This document shows positions 51,751-60,885 of a DNA stretch of 64,000 bases, piece after piece. Source of the stretch: CAVROP01 sp050012175. GTDB lineage: Bacteria > Acidobacteriota > Terriglobia > UBA7540. The stretch spans positions 1 to 64,000 of the forward strand of contig JBEKHR010000003.1 in assembly GCA_050012175.1 (NCBI GenBank), given 5' to 3'. How positions within the stretch are numbered: the stretch's first letter is position 1; every line of letters begins with the position of its first letter. Both the position numbers and the translations under genes were made by a program. The notes beneath the pieces are model-generated. The model saw nothing but the letters and a program-made list of their open reading frames with translations, ran no database searches and was not told where the DNA came from.

Positions 51751-52680
51751 TTATCCGGAATTTCCATTTTCGGCTCAGATTCAGGGCCAATGTATACCCG
51801 TCCCCCCTCCGCGTCAAGCCCCACTTGGCTCGTTCGGCATGGCAGGCTCCCCCATGCTGTGTATGGAGTACTTTTGCCACCTTCCAGCGCCCCGGGCGCT
51901 CGAAAACTGCCCTCGGGAGCCGACCTCTTGAGACACCTCAAGCCTCCCCCGCCTGTTTCCATCCCCTGTGGCTCCCCAGCGCGTCCCCGGCTATCCCACA
52001 GGCAGTGTCAGCGCCTCGATGCGCCGCACCATGGCCACGAAAAGCCGCCGCGTGAGGTGACCCTCCGCCAGCAAGAGCCAGTAATAGCGCGCGTGCTTCA
52101 TCAGCCGTCCGCCCGTCTTCACCAGTCGCTGCTGCAGGCTCGTCAGCGACCAGTTGCCCACGCGCAGCGGCAGCGCTAGCCGCCGCCACAGGTTCCCCAG
52201 GTCATAGGCGATCACGCTCAGCCAAAGCCGCATCTCGTTCGACCGGGACCGATGGCAGCTCAGCCGGGCCATCTTCGCTCACAACGTTGGCAATTGTGCA
52301 CGGCGCACGCGGAAGCGATCCGCTTGGTTCTGCAGCTTCCATACCGAAACGTACTGCCACTCCGATGACTGTTGCGAAGTCCCTATCCCATCAACGATTT
52401 AGAGTTGATCGGTTGCGTCGCTATCGGATTGGGAATGAAAAGTCGGCTTCCCATCGACTGGCTCCCCGCATCGGCTGGATTATGGCGTGGAAGGGCGTTT
52501 CCAAATCCGAACAAAGTGGTGGGTTGGACTGTTATCGACAACTATTGGTAAACCCTTCGCGACAAGGGAGGATCTATTTCCTTGAACCCCGTATCGGGAC
52601 CGTGAAGGTCACATCGGCGGTTAGCCGACATAACCGGCAAGTGGCCGCACCCGCGGGATGCAGGTTTCATCTTAGAGGCT
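51751..52680. other. 930-base spacer with transposase remnant and repeat
   Basis: Besides the IS1380-type remnant at 51991-52272 and the degenerate repeat at about 52440-52510, nothing is recognisable. Confidence 0.5.
51991..52272 (-). pseudogene. C-terminal remnant of an IS1380-family transposase
   Basis: The reading frame begins RSNEMRLWLSVIAYDLGNLWRRL, continues WSLTSLQQRLVKTGGRLMKHARYYWLLLAE and ends near RRIEALTLPVG. This is the C-terminus of DDE transposases of IS1380 type, where the catalytic Asp and Glu residues lie further upstream. Those parts are absent here, so this is a remnant of an insertion that is otherwise lost. No inverted repeats were found around it. Confidence 0.75.
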
Positions 52681-52751
52681 AGCCCAGTACATATATGCGA
52701 CGCGCGGAACCTCCGACCAATTCATAGAGCCCATTCGGACGTCGTCCTGAA

Positions 52752-53027
52752 TTACGGTAACTGTAAGGGAGACAATACAAGCTGCCAAGCCAAGAACTTC
52801 AACCGACCCGCGGCAAAGATCAACAAGGGCACAATGAATATGTAACATAGAAAAACAAAGATGGCACCGACCCCAAATGCCATGTGGCAGGCGTAACCGA
52901 TCTGAAGAACTGCCGGTCCAAACCCTATTGCCGCTAACACCGGGATGACACTGATCCAATCGCGTAAATGAAAATTCGTGGGCCAAGCCTTTACTTCCGC
53001 GTTCCAGGATCTTTTGCTGCTCGCCAT
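52752..53027 (-). CDS. small membrane protein, uncertain
   Basis: A 91-residue frame from ATG 53027 with two hydrophobic segments (WISVIPVLAAIGFGPAVLQI and FVFLCYIFIVPLLIFAAGRL). No ribosome binding site and no recognised family. May be a real small membrane protein or an open frame in decayed sequence. Confidence 0.35.
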   Translation of the reverse strand: MASSKRSWNAEVKAWPTNFHLRDWISVIPVLAAIGFGPAVLQIGYACHMAFGVGAIFVFLCYIFIVPLLIFAAGRLKFLAWQLVLSPLQLP

Positions 53028-53119
53028 CACAACCGCCCTGTGTTCTCGCAGTCTTTCCAGCGTTGTGTTGAGAAGTAATGGGTCACGAAAGTGGTCCACG
53101 GCTGCGCGGCTGCGGACCA

Positions 53120-53302
53120 CTAGCGCTGCTCCTCATTGGCAGCCCCTTGGTTGCTGTTGCGCCATCGGGCTACTAGTTCGCGGGCCGCCGCTGGCCATTC
53201 GGGAAAGAGAAATTCAAAACCGGCAGCCTGTAGACGGCCCGGCAGAACACGGCGGCTCTTCGGAGCCCTGCTGGGCAGGGTCGCGCGGCTGCCGGTTCCC
53301 AC
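53120..53302 (-). pseudogene. C-terminal remnant of a TIGR01777-type epimerase
   Basis: In this frame SRRVLPGRLQAAGFEFLFPE matches the DUF1731 tail that ends NAD-dependent epimerases of the YfcH/TIGR01777 type (pattern RVLPxxLxxAGFxF), and the rest of the frame carries ALRELVARW-like ARELVARW. The body of the enzyme is missing upstream. Surrounding sequence carries no further parts. Confidence 0.6.
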
Positions 53303-53546
53303 GGGATAACCCTAGCTCGGGTAGTAGGAAAACGGGCGAAAATGCCCCCGGGACGCGGCGATGTCTGAAAAACTGAAGGAGCAGGCGACGACTGCAGGCG
53401 TTCAGGACTCGCGGCAGGCAGAAGAGAGTCGTTCGGACCACCTCGGAGAGGGAAAGTGCACCGAAAGGGCTCGGTTGGAGACAAACGCGTGTATACTCTC
53501 CGGTGCAGGAACGCCAAAAAGCGAATTCCGGTCAAAGGAGTCTGGG

Positions 53547-56213
53547 ATGGATGCGAAAAGCGGACTCGAGCGGGCATCATCGAGGGTAGCCGACATAGCT
53601 ACGAACGACCACAGCGGTGGAGGTGTGCGCCGGCGTGACGCGCTGAAATCATTCGCTGCCAGCTTCGCGGCGGTACCGCTCCTTACTGAACTGGCTCGGG
53701 GTCAACAGCACGAGTCGATGGCCGATGTGGGGTCCGGCGTGGCGAACCATCGCGATCAGCTCTTCGACGGCGGCTGGCGCTTCTATCGCGGAGATGCTTC
53801 GGGCGCCGAACGCCCGCAATTTGACGACAGCACGTGGCGCGTGCTCGATCTGCCCCACGATTGGAGCGTCGAAGATCTCCCGCCTCTCCCTGAATCCACC
53901 GGTGAGGGAGCGATCTGGGGCGATACCGTGGTGCCCTCCCGGATCGGCCCGTTCGACAGCTATCTGAGCGCAGGCAAACGGGACACCGGCTGGGTTGTGG
54001 GAGGCATGGGTTGGTATCGCAAGCGATTCTCGGCGGAGGCCGTGGGCGCCGCGAGCCAGGTGGAGATCGTATTTGCCGGCGTGTATATGAACAGCGACGT
54101 CTGGCTGAACGGCCATCATCTGGGCTATCACCCCTACGGCTACACGACTTTTGCGTACGACCTGACAGCTTACCTGCGCCGCGATGCGGAGAACGTCCTG
54201 GCGGTGCGGGTGAGAAACGAGGGACGTAACAGCCGGTGGTATTCCGGCTCTGGTATCTACCGCCACGTCTGGCTGAATGTCACCACCGAGGTCCGCGTGC
54301 CCCTCTGGGGTGTCTACGTCACGACCCCGGAAGTTTCGAAGGACGCCGCCAGGGTGAAAGTGGCGGTGAAGATCGAGAACCGCGGAAGGGTCGCACGCGA
54401 TGTGGCCGTCAGGGTACGGCTGCTCGATTCGGAGAGCGCTCTGGCCGGAAACCGCGAAGCCACGCAGTCCGTGGCCGCCGGCGAGGGCGCGCAGGCGGAC
54501 CAGGAGTTTGCGATCAAGGCGCCCCGGTTGTGGTCCATGGCTAGCCCGCAACTCTACCGCGCCGAGGTCGATCTGATGGTGGGCGGAACGACGGTGGATC
54601 GCACTACAACCTCATTCGGCATCCGTAAGATCGAAGTGGATGCGGAAGCCGGCCTTCGGATCAACGGCGAAGAGGTGAAACTGAGGGGCGGCTGCCTGCA
54701 TCACGATAACGGTCTGCTAGGAGCAGCCGCCATCGACCGCGCTGACGAACGACGCGTCGAGTTGATGAAGGCCAATGGGTTTAACGCCATCCGTTGCAGT
54801 CACAATCCTCCCTCTCCCGCATTTCTCGACGCCTGCGACCGAGTTGGCATTCTGGTGATCGATGAGGCTTTTGACCAGTGGGGAATTCAGAAGAATCCTC
54901 AGGACTATCATCTTTACTTCCAGGATTGGTGGCAGCGTGATATCGACGCCATGGTGCTTCGCGACCGGAACCACCCCAGCGTTGTTTTCTGGAGTATCGG
55001 CAACGAGATTCCGGAGAGAGCTGATCCGGCGGGGATCGACAGAGCCAAGCAACTCGTCGACGAAGTCAAGCGGCTCGATCCCACCCGGCCGGTCACCGCT
55101 GCCATCCCGTTTTTCTTCGAGCCGGGAAGATCCCGGGCGTGGGTAGAGACCGATCCGGCGTTCAAGTATCTCGACGTCGGAGGCTATAACTACCAATGGC
55201 GGGAATACGAAGGCGACCATGCGCGGATTCCAGATCGCGTCATGATGGGGACAGAGTCCTTCCCACTGGAGGCTTTCGAGAACTGGCAGATGGTTCAGCA
55301 GCACCCGTACGTAGTCGGCGACTTCGTCTGGACCGGCATGGATTATCTCGGAGAGTCCGGTATAGGAAACGCACAACTGAACTCAGCGGTCCCCTGGCCT
55401 CTAGCAGGCGCGCCGCCTACAGGCGGATCGATCCCACAACTCCCGGGCGATGTCTCGCTGATTTTCGCGACTTACCCATGGTTCAACGCCTACTGCGGAG
55501 ATATCGACCTGATTGGTGAGGCGAAGCCCCAGTTGTACTACAAGCGCGTGCTCTGGGGAGAAAGCAAGCTGGAGATGGCGGTACAGCGCCCGGTGCCTGA
55601 GGGGCGTAGCGAGCGGATCAGCTCCTGGGGCTGGTCGGACGAACTGCGAAGCTGGACCTGGCCCGGTCACGAAGGCAGAACCCTGAAGGTGCGAGCGTAC
55701 TCCTCAGGTGACCAAGTCCGACTTCTGCTCAATGGCCGGGAGATCGGGACGAAACCGGTTTCCACCGAAACCAAGTTTAAGGCGGAGTTCGATGTGCCGT
55801 ACGCGGCGGGCGAATTGAAGGCCATCGCCTTGGTGGAGGGCAGACCGATCGCAGAGCTTGCGTTCAAGACAGCGGGAAAGCCTGCCAAACTGCGGCTGAG
55901 AGTAGACCGGCAGTCGATTCGCTGCGCTCGCAATGACCTCGCTTATGTAACATTGGAGGTGGTGGACCGAGCCGGAGACGTGGTGCCCGACGCCACTGTA
56001 CCCGTCGCCTTCACAATCAGCGGCGCAGGCGAGTTGGCCGCTGTCGGCACGGCCAATCCGAAAGACGTCGAGAGCTTCCGCCGACAACGCCCTAGAACCT
56101 TCCATGGCAAGTGCCTGGCTATTGTCAGACCCACCGGTGCTGCTGCAAACGTCACGTTGCGAGCGCAAGCTGAGGGACTGGTGTCCGCCAGCATTGTGGT
56201 GAAGGTGAGCTAG
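53547..56213 (+). CDS. GH2-family beta-galactosidase, exported
   Basis: An 888-residue hydrolase. The N-terminus has a Tat-like segment, RRRDALKSFAASFAAVPLLT. The GH2 sandwich domains (FDDSTWRVLDLPHDWSVED, NVLAVRVRNEGRNSRWYSGS) precede the barrel, with the acid/base Glu in NHPSVVFWSIGNE, the nucleophile Glu in VMMGTESFP, and further beta domains follow (one near QVRLLLNGREIG, another near RCARNDLAYVTLEVVDRAG). ATG 53547 is six bases after AAGGAG; the frame upstream to 53361 has no support. Probably active on galactosides in plant polymers, near the GH3 genes. Confidence 0.9.
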   Translation: MDAKSGLERASSRVADIATNDHSGGGVRRRDALKSFAASFAAVPLLTELARGQQHESMADVGSGVANHRDQLFDGGWRFYRGDASGAERPQFDDSTWRVLDLPHDWSVEDLPPLPESTGEGAIWGDTVVPSRIGPFDSYLSAGKRDTGWVVGGMGWYRKRFSAEAVGAASQVEIVFAGVYMNSDVWLNGHHLGYHPYGYTTFAYDLTAYLRRDAENVLAVRVRNEGRNSRWYSGSGIYRHVWLNVTTEVRVPLWGVYVTTPEVSKDAARVKVAVKIENRGRVARDVAVRVRLLDSESALAGNREATQSVAAGEGAQADQEFAIKAPRLWSMASPQLYRAEVDLMVGGTTVDRTTTSFGIRKIEVDAEAGLRINGEEVKLRGGCLHHDNGLLGAAAIDRADERRVELMKANGFNAIRCSHNPPSPAFLDACDRVGILVIDEAFDQWGIQKNPQDYHLYFQDWWQRDIDAMVLRDRNHPSVVFWSIGNEIPERADPAGIDRAKQLVDEVKRLDPTRPVTAAIPFFFEPGRSRAWVETDPAFKYLDVGGYNYQWREYEGDHARIPDRVMMGTESFPLEAFENWQMVQQHPYVVGDFVWTGMDYLGESGIGNAQLNSAVPWPLAGAPPTGGSIPQLPGDVSLIFATYPWFNAYCGDIDLIGEAKPQLYYKRVLWGESKLEMAVQRPVPEGRSERISSWGWSDELRSWTWPGHEGRTLKVRAYSSGDQVRLLLNGREIGTKPVSTETKFKAEFDVPYAAGELKAIALVEGRPIAELAFKTAGKPAKLRLRVDRQSIRCARNDLAYVTLEVVDRAGDVVPDATVPVAFTISGAGELAAVGTANPKDVESFRRQRPRTFHGKCLAIVRPTGAAANVTLRAQAEGLVSASIVVKVS

Positions 56214-56269
56214 CCTTATCGGCGGATGGCTGCTGAACCCAACTGGCTGAAGGCGCCTTGGCGAGGACC

Positions 56270-56380
56270 TTAGAAAACTGCCTTTTCAATCTCTTCCAAC
56301 GTCTTGCCTTTGGTCTCCGGCAAACGGAATTTGATGAACACGAACCCTGAAATGCAGATGGCCACGTAAATCCGGTATGC
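56270..56380 (-). pseudogene. C-terminal remnant of an MFS sugar porter
   Basis: Between the GH2 and GH3 genes the minus strand reads RIYVAICISGFVFIKF followed by RLPETKGKTLEEIEKAVF and a stop. PETKGKTLEEIE is the hallmark end of sugar porter family MFS transporters. Only about 37 residues survive. It shows that a sugar transporter once lay here, and its orientation matches that of the GH3 gene. Confidence 0.75.
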
Positions 56381-56394
56381 TGGGTATCCACACG

Positions 56395-59103
56395 TTAGTC
56401 GATCGTGGTTTCTACCTGCAGATCGCGGGAGGAAGCGCCGACACTAACGGTTCGTTGGCCGCTTGTCATGACCCACTTCCCGGCCGCCGTTGACCAGTAC
56501 TGCATCTGCAGTGGCGCCACGTGCAGCGTGACGTTCCGGCTCTTACCTGCCGGAACGAAGACGCGATCGAAGGCGGCCAAGGCGCGGACCGGGAATTGCA
56601 CGCCGGCCGGGATTTCACTGGGCCCACCCAGATACACCTGCGGCACTTCGTCGCTGTCCACGTTGCCCGTGTTCCGGATAGTGACCTGCACGGTCAGGCC
56701 GCCATCGGAGCCTTTGTTAACACGCAGGCCGGAGTAGGCGAAGGTTGTGTAGCTCAGGCCGTGGCCGAAGGGAAAGAGCGGCTCGATCTCCTGGCGGTCA
56801 AACCAACGGTAACCCACATCTATTCCCTCGCTGAAGGTCGTTTTGCCGTCCATGCCCTTCTTCGACCGCTCCGGATGATTGGGGTTGGTGGCGGCGTAGT
56901 CCTCGAGACTTCGCGCCCAGGTGACCGGCAGCCGGCCTGCCGGGCTCGTCTTGCCGAGCAGCAGATTGGCCGTGGCCCAACCACCTTCGTCCCCGGGCCA
57001 CCACATTTCAAGCACGGCCTTGACCTTGCCGAGCCAGGGCAGAGCGACGGGCTGGCTGGTGTTCAGCACCACAATGGTGTTTGGATTGATCGCGGCCACC
57101 TCCTCCACCAGTTCGTCCTGCTTACCGGGCAGACCAAAGACCGGGTTCAGGCGGGTCCAAAGGAAGACCACCACTACCTTCGCGTTCCGAGCTGCGGCAA
57201 GGGCCGCTTCGTGGTCGGCCTTGCGCTGTTCCGGCGTGTACCAGTTGAGCCGCACCTGGACCGGAGCGTTCGAGGTGTCGGGCGTGATTTTAACCTCGAT
57301 GGCGTGCGCGCCTACGGCCAGATCGATGGCCCTACGGACGTTGTCCAAGCCGTCGGTGGTGGGCACGGCATTGTCCTGATTGGCCTGGAGAATGTCGCCG
57401 TGCACGCCGCCCTGGAAAGCACCGGTTGACCCCAGCCGTTTTCCGTCGATGGAGATGTTGGCGTTGGTTCCGAGGGCCTGAAGGTATATCCAGTAGATGC
57501 CTGCGCGCGGCACGCTCAGCGTGCCCTTCCAGGTCAGGGTCGAGTTGGGCGGCAGCGCATTGCCGCCCTTGGCCGTGAAATTAAGCTGAGCATCGGTCTG
57601 AACTACGGCGCCCGACGCGTTCATTCGCTCCAGGCCGGGCCGCCCGTCGTGGCTAAAGGCGCTGGCTGGCACGGTGGCGCCGGTCATGTCGTCATCGACG
57701 GCGAAAGCGATGTCTAAGTTGCCGGAGACCTTCCTCATCGCATCGAGCGGGCCCACTTGCCGCTCGGGCAGGCCGACGGAACGCTCCCTACTGATGCCAA
57801 TGGCCATCACTTGGCCCGCGCCGGGGCCGATCAGCACTACCCGGTCCAGGTCGGCGGCCTTCAGCGGCAGGGCTCCGCCCTCGTTTTTGAGGAGCACAGC
57901 CGCGTCTTCGCCGGTCTTTTCGATGATCTTCGCGTTCGCGCCGATCGACTGCGCGGTGACCTCGTGCTTCGATAGAGCGTCGAGATAGCCGAACCTGACG
58001 ATCTCGTAAAGGACGCGTCCGGCGGCGCGGGTAATGGCGGCCTCAGTCACGGCGCCGTCTTTGAGGGCCTGCGGCATCTTCTTGGCCTCGAGCTTGACTC
58101 CGAAGTCCCCGCCCTCGAAGCCCGCGGGAGCCGGTTCCTCGGGAAGGTGTCCTCCGAAAAAGGCTTCAATAAAAGCGTCGAACTGCCGCGGGGGAGGGGG
58201 AGGCGGAGGCGGCTGGGAGTCAAAGAAGGATGGAATCGGGAAGCCTCCCGGCGCCGGCGGACCGGGCATCTCCATGTCCAGGCCGGCATTAATGAAAGTC
58301 ACGGCGTGGGTGGCGCCCCAATCCGAGGTGACGAAGCCCTTGAACCCTATCTCGTCGCGCAGGATGCGGGTCAGGGTCGACTCATTGCCGCAGGCAAACG
58401 TTCCGTTCAGCCGGTTGTAAGAGCACATCAGGGACGCGACCCCGGCCTGCACAGCCGCCGCGAACGGCGCGGCATAGACCTCGTGCAGGGTCTGGTCGTC
58501 AATCCAAACGTTGGGGGCATCGCTGTCGTAGCCCACAAAATGCTTCACTTGGGCCATAACATGCTGCGATTGTATGCCGCGGATCTCGGCGGCGCCCATC
58601 TCACCTGTCAGGAAGGGATCCTCGCCGAACGTATTGTAGCCGCGCTCAAACTCCAGGTCGCGGTCGATGTTCACAAACGGCTGCAGGGCGACGTCAATGC
58701 CCAGGGCGCGAGCTTCGCGGCCGATCACCGCCCCGTTCAACTCCGCATCCTTCGCGCTGAAGGTGGCGGCTACGCCCATCGTTGCCGTCTCCGCCTGCGA
58801 AGGATGGCGCGTGAGCACACCGGGCGGTCCGTCCGCGAAGCGTAGTCCGGGGATGCCCAATCTCGGAATCCCTGCCAGGTAGCCGGCCTGACCCTGATAA
58901 ACCGCTGGGTCTTCTTGCGTCCCGTGGATCAGCGTCAGTTTCTCGTCGAGCGTCAATTGGCTCAGTAGCTTGTCCACACGAGCGTCGCCGGTCACCACCG
59001 GCACGCTCTTCTGTGCGGCCGACAAACCAGCGCTCGTCAAGAGCGCAACCCCCAGTGCGGCGACAGACACAATTATGTTTGTCTTCCTGTGAAATGGTTT
59101 CAT
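56395..59103 (-). CDS. GH3-family beta-glucosidase with PA14 and Fn3-like domains, exported
   Basis: A 902-residue hydrolase with a signal peptide (residues 1-25). The GH3 barrel carries FADGPPGVL and the nucleophile Asp in GFVTSDWGATHA. The C-terminal alpha/beta domain follows (VLLKNEGGALPL), into which a PA14 domain is inserted (GIYWIYLQALGTNANISIDG), and a fibronectin III-like domain ends the protein. Such enzymes release glucose or xylose from beta-linked oligosaccharides. ATG 59103 has AGGAAGG ahead; an extension to 59421 shows no support. It is convergent with the GH2 gene. Confidence 0.92.
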   Translation of the reverse strand: MKPFHRKTNIIVSVAALGVALLTSAGLSAAQKSVPVVTGDARVDKLLSQLTLDEKLTLIHGTQEDPAVYQGQAGYLAGIPRLGIPGLRFADGPPGVLTRHPSQAETATMGVAATFSAKDAELNGAVIGREARALGIDVALQPFVNIDRDLEFERGYNTFGEDPFLTGEMGAAEIRGIQSQHVMAQVKHFVGYDSDAPNVWIDDQTLHEVYAAPFAAAVQAGVASLMCSYNRLNGTFACGNESTLTRILRDEIGFKGFVTSDWGATHAVTFINAGLDMEMPGPPAPGGFPIPSFFDSQPPPPPPPPRQFDAFIEAFFGGHLPEEPAPAGFEGGDFGVKLEAKKMPQALKDGAVTEAAITRAAGRVLYEIVRFGYLDALSKHEVTAQSIGANAKIIEKTGEDAAVLLKNEGGALPLKAADLDRVVLIGPGAGQVMAIGISRERSVGLPERQVGPLDAMRKVSGNLDIAFAVDDDMTGATVPASAFSHDGRPGLERMNASGAVVQTDAQLNFTAKGGNALPPNSTLTWKGTLSVPRAGIYWIYLQALGTNANISIDGKRLGSTGAFQGGVHGDILQANQDNAVPTTDGLDNVRRAIDLAVGAHAIEVKITPDTSNAPVQVRLNWYTPEQRKADHEAALAAARNAKVVVVFLWTRLNPVFGLPGKQDELVEEVAAINPNTIVVLNTSQPVALPWLGKVKAVLEMWWPGDEGGWATANLLLGKTSPAGRLPVTWARSLEDYAATNPNHPERSKKGMDGKTTFSEGIDVGYRWFDRQEIEPLFPFGHGLSYTTFAYSGLRVNKGSDGGLTVQVTIRNTGNVDSDEVPQVYLGGPSEIPAGVQFPVRALAAFDRVFVPAGKSRNVTLHVAPLQMQYWSTAAGKWVMTSGQRTVSVGASSRDLQVETTID

Positions 59104-60514
59104 TCTGGCCTTCCTGGCCGCATATCTGTTGGATTTCCCCTGCCCAAAATCGTCGGATGGAGCCCGGTGGTTCCTGGCGCCACCGCCGCAAGAGCACGAG
59201 ACGAACATAACGCAATGCGTGTTTAGCATCCTAAGCGACCGCAGTATACCCGGGATTTCCATTTTGGCCTTCTGGCAGCCCTCACTATACACCCATGCAA
59301 GTGGTTCGCAATCACAGTCTTTGCAGTCTTGATGCCAGCGTGCCATCGGCAGCCGGCGGGGTGCCGTCGGAACGGCCCGTCGTGCGCTTTGCTGCGATGT
59401 ACACGAATGCAGACGGGTCATCGCCTACCCGCGTAACGCCGTAGGGTAGAGCGATGTCGCTCAACTCCTGGACCGTCGCCCACTCGGAAAATACTCTGAT
59501 GTGGTCGCAAAAGAATCTACTCGCTCGTCGCACTGCAAGTTGTGGCTGCGCAGATAGTTCCGGTGCTGTTGGGGATTCGGCCTGGGAAGTCGGCTACCCA
59601 TCATCTGGCCCACCACTTGTGCTGGATTCTGGCGTGGATGGGCGTTTTTCGGGCACAATCCCGTTTGGGTGGTGTGGAAGGCTGATTTCGCCGTCTACAA
59701 AATCAAAATTTGCCTCTTGTCCTTGGTTCTCCGTAGTACGCGAGAAGCGGCAGAACCGCGGCTGAATCCCGAGCGGCAGAATCAGAAGTACCTTGCGGGT
59801 GCGATGTCATGAACAAACCCGCACGGCTGCGGGTCAATTCGCTGCGGAAAGACCCCTCGTTTATTTGCCATTGAAAGCTGTATGAGAAGCACGACGGTAA
59901 AGCACATCCCTTCAGGTTTCTTGCAACTGTTCGTTATCTGGCTGCCCAATGCACGTTTGCGCCGGTGGTCGTAACCTCTTATCACAATTCGGCGGAACCA
60001 TAAATGAAGACGACCCGGCGGGTCGTCCCTCAGGTTCTTCGCTTTGGCACGCCCCTATTGCCCCAATGACACACAAAGGGTGGCGAAAGATGGACCTGTT
60101 CAGCGCCCACGGCGTCACGTCGGTCGACTCATTGCCTCGACGTTGCGAAACGCGCGCACTGAGGCGAGAGACTCGAAGGAAGAAGGGCAGCTCCAATTTC
60201 TGTGATGATGTGGGACGAGAAATCATGGCAGGCTCAGGCGGGCTCGAACTCCATACCTCTACCGTGTCAATCCGCAATTCATTGATTTATCAACAACTTG
60301 CAAGCGCTCACAGGGGCCGCTAACTCCGCTAAGTGCTTGTAACTAGGTTCCCCATCGGGTTGATTGTCGGGCTGGGATGGTACCCACCTTTAGCGGGCAC
60401 TGTCAATTCTTTCACGATGGCGCAAGCGGCGGTGCCCTCAAATACGGTGACGTCGGCCGCATGACGGAGACCGATACCCCGAAGCTGGTCTTTGCCCTCA
60501 GCACCGCGGTTTGA
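59104..60514. other. 1.4-kb non-coding stretch with decayed features
   Basis: No intact gene. Contains the degenerate repeat at about 59585-59650, the tRNA-like fragment at 60226-60260 and much featureless sequence. A weakly protein-like frame (60329-60535, minus) has no match I can name. Confidence 0.5.
60226..60260 (-). other. tRNA 3'-end-like fragment
   Basis: On the minus strand GGAGTTCGAGCCCGCC followed by TGAGCCTGCCA has the form of a tRNA T-arm (TTCGAGC loop) and acceptor 3' strand ending in CCA. The 5' half and D-arm are not recognisable. Such fragments occur at attachment sites of integrated elements. Identity uncertain. Confidence 0.4.
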
Positions 60515-60805
60515 CTTCTGAGGTATATTGTCCATGATGGACTCCGCAAGTTTCTGACTCTTGCCGTCGTGAATGCGACGGAATCGGTGCAGAAACTCGA
60601 TCTGAATATCACCGGCGTACGGCTGGCGGGAAATTCGACGCTATGGCAGATGACCGGGAAAGATCTGGAGGCCGCCAACGACGTTGGCCAGGAGCCACAG
60701 GTCGAAGTGAAAGAGATCGCGATCGGCGAGGTCCCGCAGGCGCTCTCGGTTGCGCCCATCAGTATCGATATTTATCGCTTTCCCGTGGCGCAGGCACCGC
60801 AATAA
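60515..60805 (+). pseudogene. C-terminal remnant of a GH51-type alpha-L-arabinofuranosidase
   Basis: The frame reads LTLAVVNATESVQKLDLNIT, then STLWQMTGKDLEAANDVGQE, ending APISIDIYRFPVAQAPQ. This matches the terminal beta-domain of GH51-type arabinofuranosidases (AVVNAT..., DL.A.N..G, ISI.IY.F). Upstream it meets a stop at 60512-60514 and the catalytic barrel is absent. A relic of an arabinan-degrading gene beside intact GH and esterase genes. Confidence 0.6.
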
Positions 60806-60885
60806 CGATCCACAGCATGGCATTGCGGTCTGATGGCTGACGATGCAATACCAACAAGCCGATAGGGCATTGAGGTGAGGAGATA

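Noticed and set aside
59912..60277. Minus-strand frame of 121 codons
   Set aside because: Its N-terminal part is a translation of the tRNA-like fragment and the remainder shows no family features.
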